A stretch of DNA of 64,000 bases. Origin: Zoogloea sp016790385. Lineage in GTDB: Bacteria > Pseudomonadota > Gammaproteobacteria > Burkholderiales > Rhodocyclaceae. Of the stretch, positions 1 through 7,760 are shown in pieces. The notes below the pieces were generated by a model. That model was given only the letters and a program-made list of their open reading frames with translations, had not been told where the DNA came from and did not search any database. The stretch lies in assembly GCF_041916735.1 (NCBI RefSeq), contig NZ_JAYRYY010000018.1. One strand, given 5' to 3'. The position numbers and the translations under genes are program-made. Position 1 is the stretch's first letter. Each line of letters opens with the position of its first letter.

Positions 1-438
1 GGAGCGGCCTACACCCGCATGCAGGCCTACGCCTCCCGGGTGGTCCAGGTGGCCGGCGCCTTCAACTGGCGGGTCAAGGTGGGTGACAGTGTGTCCATCA
101 CCGACTATCGGGGCAGCCGCGGCACCCTCACCAGCGAGCGCAGCCCCTCCGAGTTGGGCTGGTCCCTGGCTCAGCGGGTGCCGGCCGCCAGCGTGGATGG
201 CTGGTTCGGCGGCAAGGGGCGCATCACCGCTCCGGCCGCGTCCCTCACCGCCCTGGCCGCCGCGAGCAGGGCGGCGGATCGGAGCGAACTGCGCCCCCTG
301 GCCTGGATCTTCACGGTGCTGGTACTGCTGATCAACGTACCCATCGCCTTCCGCGGCGGGCTTTACAGCTGGGTGTTGATCCTCATTGCCGTCGGCATCC
401 TGTGGCTCCCTGTTTACACCGACGTATTGGACGACTGA
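1..438 (+). CDS. DUF4178 domain protein, C-terminal part (5' end outside window)
   Basis: The reading frame is open to the left edge, so the gene is cut by the window and the first visible ATG at 19 is internal. The visible 145 residues carry a VKVGDSV...DYRG...LTSER...ELGWS pattern typical of DUF4178 modules, followed by two hydrophobic segments near the C-terminus (around LAWIFTVLVLLINVPIAF and YSWVLILIAVGILWLPV). It is therefore probably a membrane-anchored protein with its DUF4178 part on one side of the membrane. A 3-nt gap separates it from the next small gene and then speD, so the three look co-transcribed. From general knowledge, DUF4178 genes often sit beside polyamine genes in betaproteobacteria; the biochemical role is unknown. 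Confidence 0.72.
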   Translation, partial: GAAYTRMQAYASRVVQVAGAFNWRVKVGDSVSITDYRGSRGTLTSERSPSELGWSLAQRVPAASVDGWFGGKGRITAPAASLTALAAASRAADRSELRPLAWIFTVLVLLINVPIAFRGGLYSWVLILIAVGILWLPVYTDVLDD

Positions 439-441
439 GCC

Positions 442-606
442 ATGTCACAGCTGAACTACATCGTTCTTGGCCTCGTCGTGGTGGCGCTGGTCACCCTGTT
501 CAACCTGGGGCACGTCAATGACCGCGACGGCAGCCGCAGCTGGAGCAGTGGCAGCAGCGGCAGCAGTTCGGGGGGCTGGTCGTCGGGCGGCGGGGGCCAC
601 AAGTGA
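442..606 (+). CDS. Small membrane peptide, Ser/Gly-rich tail (54 aa)
   Basis: ATG at 442 lies 3 nt after the stop of the DUF4178 gene, and the TGA (604-606) overlaps the GTG start of speD. The N-terminus holds one hydrophobic helix (about residues 5-20, YIVLGLVVVALVTLFNLG). A short charged stretch (HVNDRDGSR) follows, then a low-complexity tail of Ser, Gly and Trp. The tight spacing on both sides argues that it is a real translated gene in the polyamine unit. Function is unknown. The tail resembles those of small membrane peptides that expose a flexible segment, but no family can be named from sequence alone. Confidence 0.6.
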   Translation: MSQLNYIVLGLVVVALVTLFNLGHVNDRDGSRSWSSGSSGSSSGGWSSGGGGHK

Positions 607-977
607 GCGGCGACACGCATCTGCCCCGGGGTTTGCACCTGTTGGCCGATTTTCACGGTGTCGACGCCGAACGTCTCCACGATCCCATGGCCATCGAGAC
701 GCTGCTGCGCGAGGCCGCCCGGGCGGCAGGCGCTACGCCGGTGGGCGGGCATTTCCACCCCTTCGGTCCGGGCCTGGGGGTCACCGGCGTACTGCTGTTG
801 CAGGAATCCCATATCAGCATCCACACCTGGCCGGAGCACGGCTTCGCGGCGGTGGATGTGTTCATGTGCGGCAGCGCCCGGCCGGAGCGGGCGGTCCAGG
901 TCATCGAAGCCGGCCTGTGTCCGGCATCCGTCAGCTGTCGGGACATGCCCCGCGGCCAGCCTCCCCGTTCAGTGTGA
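603..977 (+). CDS. speD: S-adenosylmethionine decarboxylase proenzyme, prokaryotic class
   Basis: Makes decarboxylated SAM, the aminopropyl donor for spermidine synthesis; a self-cleaving pyruvoyl enzyme of the cytosol. The 124-residue product has the family length. It carries the processing site in QESHISIHTWPE: cleavage is expected before Ser69, which becomes the pyruvoyl group. His74 and Cys89 (in DVFMCG) sit at the spacing of the catalytic His and Cys in the Thermotoga enzyme. The start is a GTG at 603 overlapping the previous stop, implying translational coupling. No spermidine synthase (speE) is visible downstream, so the partner gene must lie elsewhere, perhaps upstream of the window. 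The last dozen residues are not conserved. Confidence 0.93.
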   Translation: MSGDTHLPRGLHLLADFHGVDAERLHDPMAIETLLREAARAAGATPVGGHFHPFGPGLGVTGVLLLQESHISIHTWPEHGFAAVDVFMCGSARPERAVQVIEAGLCPASVSCRDMPRGQPPRSV

Positions 978-987
978 GCCCTTTACC

Positions 988-1581
988 ATGACACCCATCG
1001 CCGTTCCCCTCGCCCAGGCCTATCGGCTGCTCAATCACGGCCCCACCGTGTTGGTGTCGACCGCCCATGGGGGGCGTCGCAATGTGATGGCGGCGGCGTG
1101 GAACATGCCCCTGGATTTCGATCCGCCGAAGGTCGCAGTGGTGGTGGACAAGACCACCCTGACTCGCGAACTGATCGAGGCTTCCGGCGAGTTCGTGCTG
1201 GCTGTGCCGGGCCGCGACCTGGCCGAGCGGACCCTTGCCGCCGGATCCTGCTCGGGGCGGGAAGGTGACAAGTTCGAGGCCCTGGGGCTGGCGGTGCTGC
1301 CCGCCAGTCAGGTGGTGGCTCCGTTGCCGGCGGGTTGCATAGGGTGGCTGGAGTGCCGGGTCATCAACGAACCGCACATTCAGCGCACCTATGATCTCTT
1401 CCTGGGCGAGGTGGTGGCGGCCTGGGCTGATCCGGCCATGTATTCGGAAGGTCGCTGGCATTTTCCGGAGCAGGGCAGGCGCAGTATTCATTACGTTTCG
1501 GGCGGGCAGTTCTTCGCGACGGGCGAGGCTTTCGAGGTGCGCAAGGAGCGCAATGGCGCGGTGGATCCGGCGGCGGAATGA
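988..1581 (+). CDS. Flavin reductase-like (FMN-binding split barrel) protein
   Basis: A 197-residue protein of the flavin-reductase / DIM6-NTAB split-barrel family, which binds FMN and commonly supplies reduced flavin or reduces small substrates. The N-terminal block (GPTVLVSTAHGGRRNVMAAAW) and the segment with VVVDKTTLTRELIEASGEFVLAVPG match the flavin-binding core of this family. GREGDKFEALGL follows at the usual place. The ATG at 988 was chosen because upstream in-frame sequence belongs to speD in another frame; it begins 10 nt after speD and may be in the same operon. The physiological substrate cannot be read from sequence. There is no HTH or NAD(P)-binding extension. Confidence 0.85.
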   Translation: MTPIAVPLAQAYRLLNHGPTVLVSTAHGGRRNVMAAAWNMPLDFDPPKVAVVVDKTTLTRELIEASGEFVLAVPGRDLAERTLAAGSCSGREGDKFEALGLAVLPASQVVAPLPAGCIGWLECRVINEPHIQRTYDLFLGEVVAAWADPAMYSEGRWHFPEQGRRSIHYVSGGQFFATGEAFEVRKERNGAVDPAAE

Positions 1582-1598
1582 GGCGGTGAAAAAATATT

Positions 1599-1650
1599 TG
1601 GTGCACCGCACAAAAGTGCTTGCATTCTTTTCTTGTGCAGTGCAACATAG
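1599..1650 (+). promoter_or_regulatory. Phasin promoter region with TGC-rich repeats (possible PhaR operator)
   Basis: The gap before phaP contains closely spaced TGC/GCA motifs: GGTGCACCGCAC, GTGCTTGCA and TTGTGCAGTGCAACA. TGC-rich sequence of this kind is what PHA-synthesis repressors of the PhaR type recognise in front of phasin genes. A weak -35/-10 pair (TTGCAT at 1620 and CAACAT at 1643, 17-nt spacer) overlaps the motifs. The assignment is inferred from position and composition; no phaR gene is visible in the window. Confidence 0.4.
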
Positions 1651-1705
1651 AGCCATACCGAATGACTTTCGGTGATCGCAGCCTAAACCACTTGAGGAGA
1701 TCATC

Positions 1706-2284
1706 ATGTCCGTTACCCCCGAGCAAATCGTCGCCGCCTCCAAAGCCAATGCCGAAGCCGGTCTGAAGACCGCCAGCAGCTTCGTCACCACCCTCTTTAC
1801 CGCTGTCGAGCGCGTTTCCAGCCTGAACCTGGCCACCGCCCGCGGCGCCTTTGACGACGGCGTTGCCTTCTCCAAGGCCGTGCTGGCCGCCAAGGATCCG
1901 AAGGCCCTGGCCGCCCTGAACCTCGGCGCTGTGACCCCCGCCGTCGAGAAGTCCGTGGCTTACGGCCGCAGCCTGTCCGAGATCGGTGGCGACACCCAGG
2001 AAGAGCTGACCAAGCTGCTCGAAGCCGAAGCCGCTGCCCTGTCCAAGAACGTGGATAGCACCCTCGAGAACCTCTTCAAGAACGCCCCGGCCGGCTCCGA
2101 GCCCGCCATCAAGGCCGTGAAGACCGCTCTGGCCAACGCCAGCTCCGCCTACGAAGGTGCCCAGAAGGCTGCCAAGCAGGTTGCCGCTGCCGCCCAGGCC
2201 AGCGTCGAGAAGGCCACCCTGGTTGCCGTCGAGAACGTTGAAAAGGGCACCAAGGCCGCTGCCAGCGCCCTCAAGGTTGCCTGA
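1706..2284 (+). CDS. phaP: Phasin family protein (PHA granule surface protein)
   Basis: A 192-residue all-helical, Ala/Lys/Glu-rich protein of phasin_2 type. Such proteins coat polyhydroxyalkanoate granules in the cytoplasm and control their size and number. The N-terminus (SVTPEQIVAASKANAE) and the central FAKAVLAAKDPKAL-like block (here AFSKAVLAAKDPKAL) are phasin hallmarks. The C-terminus is an Ala/Lys-rich tail resembling granule-binding tails. A strong ribosome-binding site (GAGGAG) precedes the ATG. An intrinsic terminator follows directly, so the gene is probably monocistronic and strongly expressed. The next gene encodes a PHB-depolymerase-type esterase, which fits PHA metabolism. Confidence 0.93.
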   Translation: MSVTPEQIVAASKANAEAGLKTASSFVTTLFTAVERVSSLNLATARGAFDDGVAFSKAVLAAKDPKALAALNLGAVTPAVEKSVAYGRSLSEIGGDTQEELTKLLEAEAAALSKNVDSTLENLFKNAPAGSEPAIKAVKTALANASSAYEGAQKAAKQVAAAAQASVEKATLVAVENVEKGTKAAASALKVA

Positions 2285-2310
2285 GGATCGATCCTTCGGG
2301 ATTGAAGTAA

Positions 2311-2336
2311 AAAGGCCCTTCGGGGCCTTTTTGCTT
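2311..2336 (+). terminator. Intrinsic terminator after phasin gene
   Basis: Perfect 8-bp stem AAAGGCCC / GGGCCTTT closed by a TTCG tetraloop (2311-2330) and followed by TTGCTTTTT. It lies 26 nt after the phasin stop and just before the ribosome-binding site of the next gene. Confidence 0.9.
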
Positions 2337-2353
2337 TTTCTAAGGAGTCACGC

Positions 2354-3430
2354 ATGGCCCGTCGCAAGTCACCCCTCGTCTCCGCCCTCTTCAAGCTCGG
2401 TCGAGCCAGCGTCCGTCAGTCGACGAAGATCGGTAAGGCCGCCGCGCGCCAGGGGGTGGCGGTGGGGGGGCGTATGGCCAGTTCGGCCCGTCACGTCATG
2501 TCGGGTATCGCCACCCCGACGGATGCGCCGACGGTGGCGAGCGGCGGACGCTGGCACGAAGGGCGTTGGGGGCTCGGTCCCCTCGCCATGCGTCGATACC
2601 GCTTGTTCATCCCCACCGGAGCGAGTGCCCGCCGGCCGATTCCGTTGCTGCTGCTGCTGCATGGTTGCGCGCAGGATACGGCTGCCTTTGCGGCGGCGAC
2701 CCGCTGCGCCAGCGTTGCCCGAGAGCGGGGTTTCGCGGTGCTGATGCCCGAACAGGCCCAGGAGGCCAACCCCCAGCGCTGCTGGAACTGGTTCGGCAGC
2801 GATGCCCGGGTGGGAATGGAAACCCGCATCCTGATGTCGATTGTCGATCACGCGGTGAGTAGCCATCCGCGCATCGCCGGGCCGCTCTTTGCCCTGGGCT
2901 TGTCCGCTGGTGGGGCGATGGCCCTGACCCTCGGTCTCGATTTTCCCGATCGTTTCAGCGCCGTCGGGAGCCACTCGGGTGCCGCCCCTTATAGTGCGGT
3001 CAATCCTCTTCAGGCCGGGCAGACCATGCGCGGCCGGCGCTCCCCCGACGCCGAGCCCATCGCCCGGGCCCTCAACGGGCGTGCGCCGCCGCCGCTGCTG
3101 CTGATCCATGGGGATTTCGACCCCGTGGTGTCCTACGCCAATGCCGAAACCTCTGCCGGGCTGTGGGCCGACCTGCTGCCGGAAGGGACCAGGATGAGCG
3201 TTGCCAGCGGCGAAATCCGCCGTGGCAGCCGCAGGCGTATCACTCGCCAGGAATGGAAGGTGGGGCGTCGACCTTATGTGCGCCTGCTGCGCGTGCATGG
3301 CATGGGGCACGCCTGGAGCGGCGGGGCGGCCGGGCAGGCTTTCTCCGATCCGGAGGGGCCCGACGCCCTGCGCCTGGCTTGGCAGTTCTTTGCCGCAGTA
3401 ACGGAACGGGCGGACAATATAGCCGTCTGA
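2354..3430 (+). CDS. PHB depolymerase-family esterase (alpha/beta hydrolase)
   Basis: A 358-residue alpha/beta hydrolase of the poly(3-hydroxybutyrate) depolymerase/feruloyl esterase (LpqC-like) group. The oxyanion region LLLHGCAQDT (about residues 101-109) and the nucleophile elbow GLSAGGAMA (Ser184) are clear. RCWNWF matches the family's CWNWF motif. A late Asp (HGDFDPVVS) and His (HGMGHAWSGG) complete the triad. The N-terminal 50 residues are basic and carry no signal peptide, so the enzyme is probably intracellular. Being beside a phasin gene suggests a role in mobilising intracellular PHA, but related enzymes hydrolyse other esters. Ribosome-binding site AAGGAG lies just before the ATG. 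Confidence 0.85.
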   Translation: MARRKSPLVSALFKLGRASVRQSTKIGKAAARQGVAVGGRMASSARHVMSGIATPTDAPTVASGGRWHEGRWGLGPLAMRRYRLFIPTGASARRPIPLLLLLHGCAQDTAAFAAATRCASVARERGFAVLMPEQAQEANPQRCWNWFGSDARVGMETRILMSIVDHAVSSHPRIAGPLFALGLSAGGAMALTLGLDFPDRFSAVGSHSGAAPYSAVNPLQAGQTMRGRRSPDAEPIARALNGRAPPPLLLIHGDFDPVVSYANAETSAGLWADLLPEGTRMSVASGEIRRGSRRRITRQEWKVGRRPYVRLLRVHGMGHAWSGGAAGQAFSDPEGPDALRLAWQFFAAVTERADNIAV

Positions 3431-3455
3431 CCGTTTTTGCCCCGTGGAGCCCGTC

Positions 3456-4541
3456 ATGCCTACCCAATCCTTGCAGGATCGCGCCGTGGGAGCCCTGATG
3501 GGGGCCTTCATCGGTGATGCCCTGGCCCTTGGCCCCCACTGGTACTACGACCTGGATGAACTCCGCGCCGACTATGGTGACTGGATCTCCGACTACACGG
3601 ACCCTCGCCCCGGCCGCTACCACGCCGGGCTGAAGGCAGGGCAGGCCTCCCAGGCGGGCGTCCTGCTGGCGCTGACGCTCGATTCCCTGGTGGCGCGGGG
3701 GGGCTATGATGAGGCGGACTTCTGCCACCGCATGGACGATGACTTTTTTCCGCTGATCGATGGCACGCCCATGGCCGGCCCCGGTGGCTACACCAGCCAG
3801 TCGATCCGCGAGGCCTGGCGCCGGCGGGTGGGAGAAGGCCTGCCCTGGGGCCAGTGCGGCGGCAACGCGGACACCACCGAGGCTGCCGAGCGGGGCCTGG
3901 CCATTGCCGTGCGCTATGCCCTGCGCCCGGCCGAATTGGCCGCCGCCCTGACCCACAATACCCTGCTTACGCAGACCGACGGCACTGTCGTGGCCATGAC
4001 CGTGGCCTATGGTGCCGTGCTGGGCATGCTGGTGGAGGGGCATGCCCTGGATGGGGCGCTGTCGGGCAAGCTGATGGCGCGGGTCAAGGCCGGCGATCTG
4101 CCCTTCCACACGGTGACCCGGGGCCGCCTCGGAGCCCCCCGCCCCGGCGACCCCGAGGCGGCGGTGGCAGGGCGCTTTCCATCGCCCGATGCGCTGCTGG
4201 GGCCGTCGGCCATGGCCACCGCGGCCCGCGACCCGGACATCCGCGTCGAGCCGGCATGGAAGGTGTCCTTGGTGTATGGCATGCCCTGTGCCGTGTATCA
4301 CCAGTTTCCGGCGGCCTACTATCTGGCCGCGCGGTTTGCCGACGATTTTGAAGCGGCGGTTCTTCATGCGGTGAATGGGGGCGGGCAGAATCAGGCGCGG
4401 GCCATTCTCACCGGTGCCCTCGCCGGAGCGCAGGTGGGGCTGAAGGGGATTCCCGCCCGTTTCATCGAGGGGCTGGAGGGCAGCGAGCAGCGCCTCGCCC
4501 AGGCACGTCGCCTTGCCGCGCAGTTGGCTGCCGAGCATTGA
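3456..4541 (+). CDS. ADP-ribosylglycohydrolase family protein
   Basis: A 361-residue member of the ADP-ribosylglycohydrolase (DraG-like) fold, which removes ADP-ribose from proteins or small molecules using a binuclear metal site. The N-terminal block (DRAVGALMGAFIGDALALGPHW) is the family signature, with the GD of the metal site. A later NADTTEAAERG segment and the C-terminal HAVNGGGQNQARAILTGAL block correspond to the distal metal-binding motif, although that block has NGGGQN where the classical DraG motif has D..D. It is thus divergent and may act on a different substrate. The ATG at 3456 is preferred over an upstream in-frame GTG at 3444. The gene follows the esterase by 25 nt. Confidence 0.82.
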   Translation: MPTQSLQDRAVGALMGAFIGDALALGPHWYYDLDELRADYGDWISDYTDPRPGRYHAGLKAGQASQAGVLLALTLDSLVARGGYDEADFCHRMDDDFFPLIDGTPMAGPGGYTSQSIREAWRRRVGEGLPWGQCGGNADTTEAAERGLAIAVRYALRPAELAAALTHNTLLTQTDGTVVAMTVAYGAVLGMLVEGHALDGALSGKLMARVKAGDLPFHTVTRGRLGAPRPGDPEAAVAGRFPSPDALLGPSAMATAARDPDIRVEPAWKVSLVYGMPCAVYHQFPAAYYLAARFADDFEAAVLHAVNGGGQNQARAILTGALAGAQVGLKGIPARFIEGLEGSEQRLAQARRLAAQLAAEH

Positions 4542-4668
4542 ATCCGCAGGGGCGCTCACCCCCGGTTGGAATGGTCTCCGTGAGGGCCTGAGCGCACCGT
4601 TGCAGCCCTCGGCGGGTTTGCTGGGTCAGCCGGCTCGCCCGAGGCTGGTCTGACACGCAGGCCCGGTT

Positions 4669-4971
4669 TCAGCAACGACCTTTCTTTGCCTGCCCCGGCG
4701 GGCAGTGCTGGGGAGGCGGCGGTGCATCGTGGCCCCGGGGTACGCAGTGCCCCCGGAAGTTCCGATGATGTTCATAGCGGTGACAGTTGTCGTACCACCA
4801 GCGTTCATCGCGCCAGCGTTGGCCATCCCAGTAATGCCCGCTGCGATCACGATCACCGATGTAGAGCGAGAGCCCGGGCGTGCGGATGCTCAGGTCCACG
4901 TCGACGGCATGGGTCTGGGCGGAGCCCAACAGCGCGAGCAGCACGAGGCCGCCCAGTAATGGAGTGCGCAT
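4669..4971 (-). CDS. Small secreted protein, DUF2502-like
   Basis: A 100-residue protein with a classical signal peptide (MRTPLLGGLVLLALLGSAQTHA, cleavage after AHA-like THA). The mature part is short and basic: SLYIGDRDRSGHYWDGQRW and then RWWYDNCHRYEHHRN. The IGDRD..G.YWDG pattern is what DUF2502 (YpeC-like) periplasmic proteins show. A strong GGAGGA ribosome-binding site precedes the chosen ATG at 4971, although the frame is open further upstream. The tail is Pro/His/Cys-rich (CPPGQAKKGRC) and could bind metal. Function is unknown. It is divergent from the next gene, with about 200 nt between. Confidence 0.72.
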   Translation of the reverse strand: MRTPLLGGLVLLALLGSAQTHAVDVDLSIRTPGLSLYIGDRDRSGHYWDGQRWRDERWWYDNCHRYEHHRNFRGHCVPRGHDAPPPPQHCPPGQAKKGRC

Positions 4972-5168
4972 TGTCTTTCCTCCTGAACGGTTACATTGCA
5001 ATCTTGACGAATGTACGCCCGGTGGCTCCGGGTGTCCCGGGGGATACAGTCTGCACGGCGGCGGTGCCGCGATGTGGAATAGTCCCGTGACATTCGGCTG
5101 TCGTTACAATGGGCGCAAAGAACGTCCGGACGCTGCACGCGAATACCGGTCCGAGGAGAGGAGAGAGC

Positions 5169-5675
5169 ATGGGTGTCATTTTTTCCAAGACCCGCAAGGG
5201 GCACGATGAGATCGAAAACCGCTCGGGCGCCCTCAGCCCCCGGGTGCGCCGCGTACTGATTTTCGTGGACGGCAAGCGCAGTGTCGAGGATCTGCGCGGC
5301 ATGCTGCAATCCGACGACCTCCAGCACACGCTGGGCATGCTTGAAGAGGATGGTTTCATCGAAATGAGCGGTCCGGCGAGCGCCCTGTCTTCTGGTGCGC
5401 CGGTGGCTTCCCAGGCGTCGGTCACGGCCTTTCGCCTGCACCCTCCCGGCGATGATCCGGTACGTCTGCAGCAGGCCCGCAACTTCATGCTCAACACCCT
5501 GAATGCTTTCGTCGGCGCCCTGGGGACCAGCTCCCTCCAGGATCGGGTGGAGGCTGCGCGCAGCCCCGCCGAGCTGCGTACCCTGTTTGATGAGTGGTAC
5601 CACGCCATCGTCTCGTCCCGGGATGGTCGCCGCGAGGCCGAGCAACTGCGCAGCAAGCTGCTCGAGGTGATCTGA
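5169..5675 (+). CDS. Conserved hypothetical protein, possible winged-helix N-terminus
   Basis: 168 residues, soluble, no signal peptide. The first 70 residues (SPRVRRVLIFVDGKRSVEDLRGML, then HTLGMLEEDGFIE) read like the winged-helix module found in several proteobacterial hypothetical proteins, in which a short helix-turn-helix is followed by an LxxxGFI strand. The C-terminal half is helical. The start was set at ATG 5169 because a long purine-rich ribosome-binding site (GAGGAGAGGAGAGAG) sits just ahead; the frame is open from 5109. No specific function can be given. It stands alone between a divergent secreted protein and the next operon. Confidence 0.65.
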   Translation: MGVIFSKTRKGHDEIENRSGALSPRVRRVLIFVDGKRSVEDLRGMLQSDDLQHTLGMLEEDGFIEMSGPASALSSGAPVASQASVTAFRLHPPGDDPVRLQQARNFMLNTLNAFVGALGTSSLQDRVEAARSPAELRTLFDEWYHAIVSSRDGRREAEQLRSKLLEVI

Positions 5676-5858
5676 GCCGGCGCGAACTGGCCTTCGGCGT
5701 CGGGTGCTCCGGTCGCCAGGGCGCCCTCGTGTAACTGAGTGCCTGCGCGGCGCAGGTTCGAAGCGCCTCTCCCGCTGCCGCTCAGCTGCGCCGACCGGGC
5801 CGGGGTTTGTCCCGGGTCAAGTTTCCTGCCGGGTTACCGGGCTAAGCTGGGTCTGCCC

Positions 5859-6248
5859 ATGGAAGACCTGAAAACCGATCCCGAGATTCCCGGCCGAGAG
5901 ATTGCGGTTGCCGCCGAGGCCTTGTACCTGGCCAACCTGATGCTGATTCCCGGGCTGGGTTTCATCGCACTGGTGGTGCTGTGGTGGCAACAGCGCCACA
6001 AGGCGCCGCCGCTTGCCCATGATCACCTGCGCCAGACGCTGGCTGCGAGCGTGTGGGCGGGCGCCTTGCTGGTCCTGGCCAACGCGGCAATTCTCCTCAC
6101 TGGCGGTTATCAGGCGGCAGCTACCTGGGTGGTGGTGATCCTGTATTTCACCCTCTGCCATTCGACGCTGATCTTCTGCGGGGCCATCGGACTGGCCCGG
6201 GCCCTGGCCGGCAAGACCTTCCGCTTTCCCCTCATCGGGCCGCGCTGA
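5859..6248 (+). CDS. Small integral membrane protein (first gene of NapH-like unit)
   Basis: 129 residues with three hydrophobic segments (LANLMLIPGLGFIALVVLWW; VWAGALLVLANAAILLTGG; WVVVILYFTLCHSTLIFCG). A conserved-looking HDHLRQTLAASVW loop lies between the first two. The architecture resembles small DUF4870-type membrane proteins, though I cannot assign the family firmly. The ATG at 5859 was chosen because the residues ahead of it in the open frame are low-complexity. Its stop shares one base with the start of the ferredoxin-membrane gene (TGATG), indicating coupled expression. It may be an accessory to that redox protein. Confidence 0.65.
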   Translation: MEDLKTDPEIPGREIAVAAEALYLANLMLIPGLGFIALVVLWWQQRHKAPPLAHDHLRQTLAASVWAGALLVLANAAILLTGGYQAAATWVVVILYFTLCHSTLIFCGAIGLARALAGKTFRFPLIGPR

Positions 6249-7234
6249 TGGGTCACCCACGGATCATTCCCATTGTGCCGGTGGCGGCTCCGGGCCGGCA
6301 GCGGCAGTCTCTGCGGCGTTGGACGCAGGCGGGCTTTTTCATACTTTTTGTCCTGGCACCGGTCTTCAACCTGCTGCGCTTTGATCTCGTTGCGGGGCAC
6401 GCCTGGCTGCTGGGTTTCGAGTGGCATGCCGGCCTGGAGGATTTCGCCCAGGGAGGCATGGACGCACCCGGCGCCGTGGCAAGGGTGATAGGCCGGGTAC
6501 TTCTACCCATCCTCGGGGTGGGGGCGCTGCTGATCTGGGTGGCCTGGCGTTGGGGGCGGCTGTACTGCGGCTGGTTGTGTCCGCATTTTTCGGTGGTTGA
6601 AACGATCAATGCCTGCATGCGCCGCGCCTCCGGCCGACCCAGCCTGTGGGAGTCGCGCGCGCTGCCGCCACGCGAGCCGGACGGAAGGCCGGTGCGTTAT
6701 CACCGGGCGTGGTGGCTGGTGACTGTGCCCCTGGCGGTGGGCTTCGCTTTTGTGTGGGCGGTAGTCCTCTTGACCTACCTGCTGCCGCCCTTTCAGGTCT
6801 ATGGCCACTTGCTGGCGGGGGCGCCCACGCGCAACGAGTTCATCTTCATTGGCGCGGGTACGGTGGTGCTGTCGGCCGAGTTTCTGCTCGCGCGCCACCT
6901 GTTCTGCCGCTATGCCTGCGCGGTCGGCCTTTTCCAGAGTCTGGCCTGGATGGGCAATCGATCGGCCATGGTGGTGGGTTTCACCCGGGATCGGGCGGCA
7001 GACTGCGCGGACTGCTACAGCGCCTGCGATCACGTCTGCCCGATGCGCCTCAAGCCCCGCAACATCAAGCGCGCCATGTTTACCTGCACCCAGTGCGCCC
7101 AGTGCGTCAGTGCCTGCGAAACCACGCAGCGGGATAATCCTCAAGGGCCGTTGCTGCACTGGGTGAGTGGTGCGGCGGCCCGCGACAATGAGGCGGCTTT
7201 CAGCGCCCCGAAACAGGAAAGGAAGATGCTGTGA
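6248..7234 (+). CDS. NapH/CcoG-like membrane 4Fe-4S ferredoxin protein
   Basis: 328 residues. Transmembrane helices lie near residues 25-45, 78-98, 155-180 and 198-220, followed by a cytosolic ferredoxin tail. The NapH/NosR-type motif CGWLCPHF is intact. The second motif reads CRYACAVG, lacking the usual proline after the second cysteine. The tail has two 4Fe-4S sites: CADCYSACDHVCP and CTQCAQCVSACE. Such proteins pass electrons from the quinone pool or NAD(P)H to periplasmic reductases, or act in copper/iron-sulfur handling (CcoG/RdxA). No nap, nos or cco genes are adjacent, so the partner is unknown. It overlaps both neighbours by a few bases, forming a three-gene operon. Confidence 0.82.
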   Translation: MGHPRIIPIVPVAAPGRQRQSLRRWTQAGFFILFVLAPVFNLLRFDLVAGHAWLLGFEWHAGLEDFAQGGMDAPGAVARVIGRVLLPILGVGALLIWVAWRWGRLYCGWLCPHFSVVETINACMRRASGRPSLWESRALPPREPDGRPVRYHRAWWLVTVPLAVGFAFVWAVVLLTYLLPPFQVYGHLLAGAPTRNEFIFIGAGTVVLSAEFLLARHLFCRYACAVGLFQSLAWMGNRSAMVVGFTRDRAADCADCYSACDHVCPMRLKPRNIKRAMFTCTQCAQCVSACETTQRDNPQGPLLHWVSGAAARDNEAAFSAPKQERKML

Positions 7235-7722
7235 GTGGGTTCAATGATTTTGCCATCGCCCGTGCCCTGCACGTTTTTGCCGTCCTGCTCTGGATAGGTG
7301 GGGTGGCTTTCGTCACCTGGGTGCTGCTGCCGGCCTGTCGTGCTTTGGCCGACCCCCAGGCCCAGCTCGACCTTTTCGAGCGTCTGGAGCAGCGCTTCGC
7401 CGCGATTGCACGCTGGAGCGTGCTGCTTGCCGGGGCATCGGGCCTGTGGCTGATCTGGCGTCTGGATGCCTGGTCACGCTTTGCCGACCCGCTATTCTGG
7501 TGGTGGATGCACGGCATGGTGGCGGTATGGTCTGCGTTTGCGCTGATGCTTTTCGTCCTGGAGCCCTTTGTATTGCACCGGGTTTTCGAGGCGCGGGCGC
7601 GGCGCGACCCGGTGGGGGCGATGGCAACCATCCAGCGCCTCCATCAGGTTCTGCTGGGGGTGAGCCTGATCGTTGTGCTTGGGGCGGTGGCGGGCAGTCA
7701 CGGCGGGGTGTTCTTCGGCTAG
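7231..7722 (+). CDS. CopD-like integral membrane protein
   Basis: 163 residues with four predicted membrane helices. The N-terminal segment (ALHVFAVLLWIGGVAFVTWVLLPA) is the HxxxxxxWIGG pattern of CopD and related b-type-haem-like membrane proteins. Later histidines (WWMHGM, VLHRVF, RLHQVLLG) could be haem or metal ligands. It starts at a GTG overlapping the stop of the ferredoxin gene (GTGA), so it is the last gene of the three-gene unit. A redox or copper-related membrane function is plausible from the family and the neighbour, but not shown. It is followed by a convergent glycosyltransferase gene. Confidence 0.7.
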   Translation: MSGFNDFAIARALHVFAVLLWIGGVAFVTWVLLPACRALADPQAQLDLFERLEQRFAAIARWSVLLAGASGLWLIWRLDAWSRFADPLFWWWMHGMVAVWSAFALMLFVLEPFVLHRVFEARARRDPVGAMATIQRLHQVLLGVSLIVVLGAVAGSHGGVFFG

Positions 7723-7760
7723 CCGCCCTGGCTGGGTGCACGAAGGCGTGCCGGGCGGCC

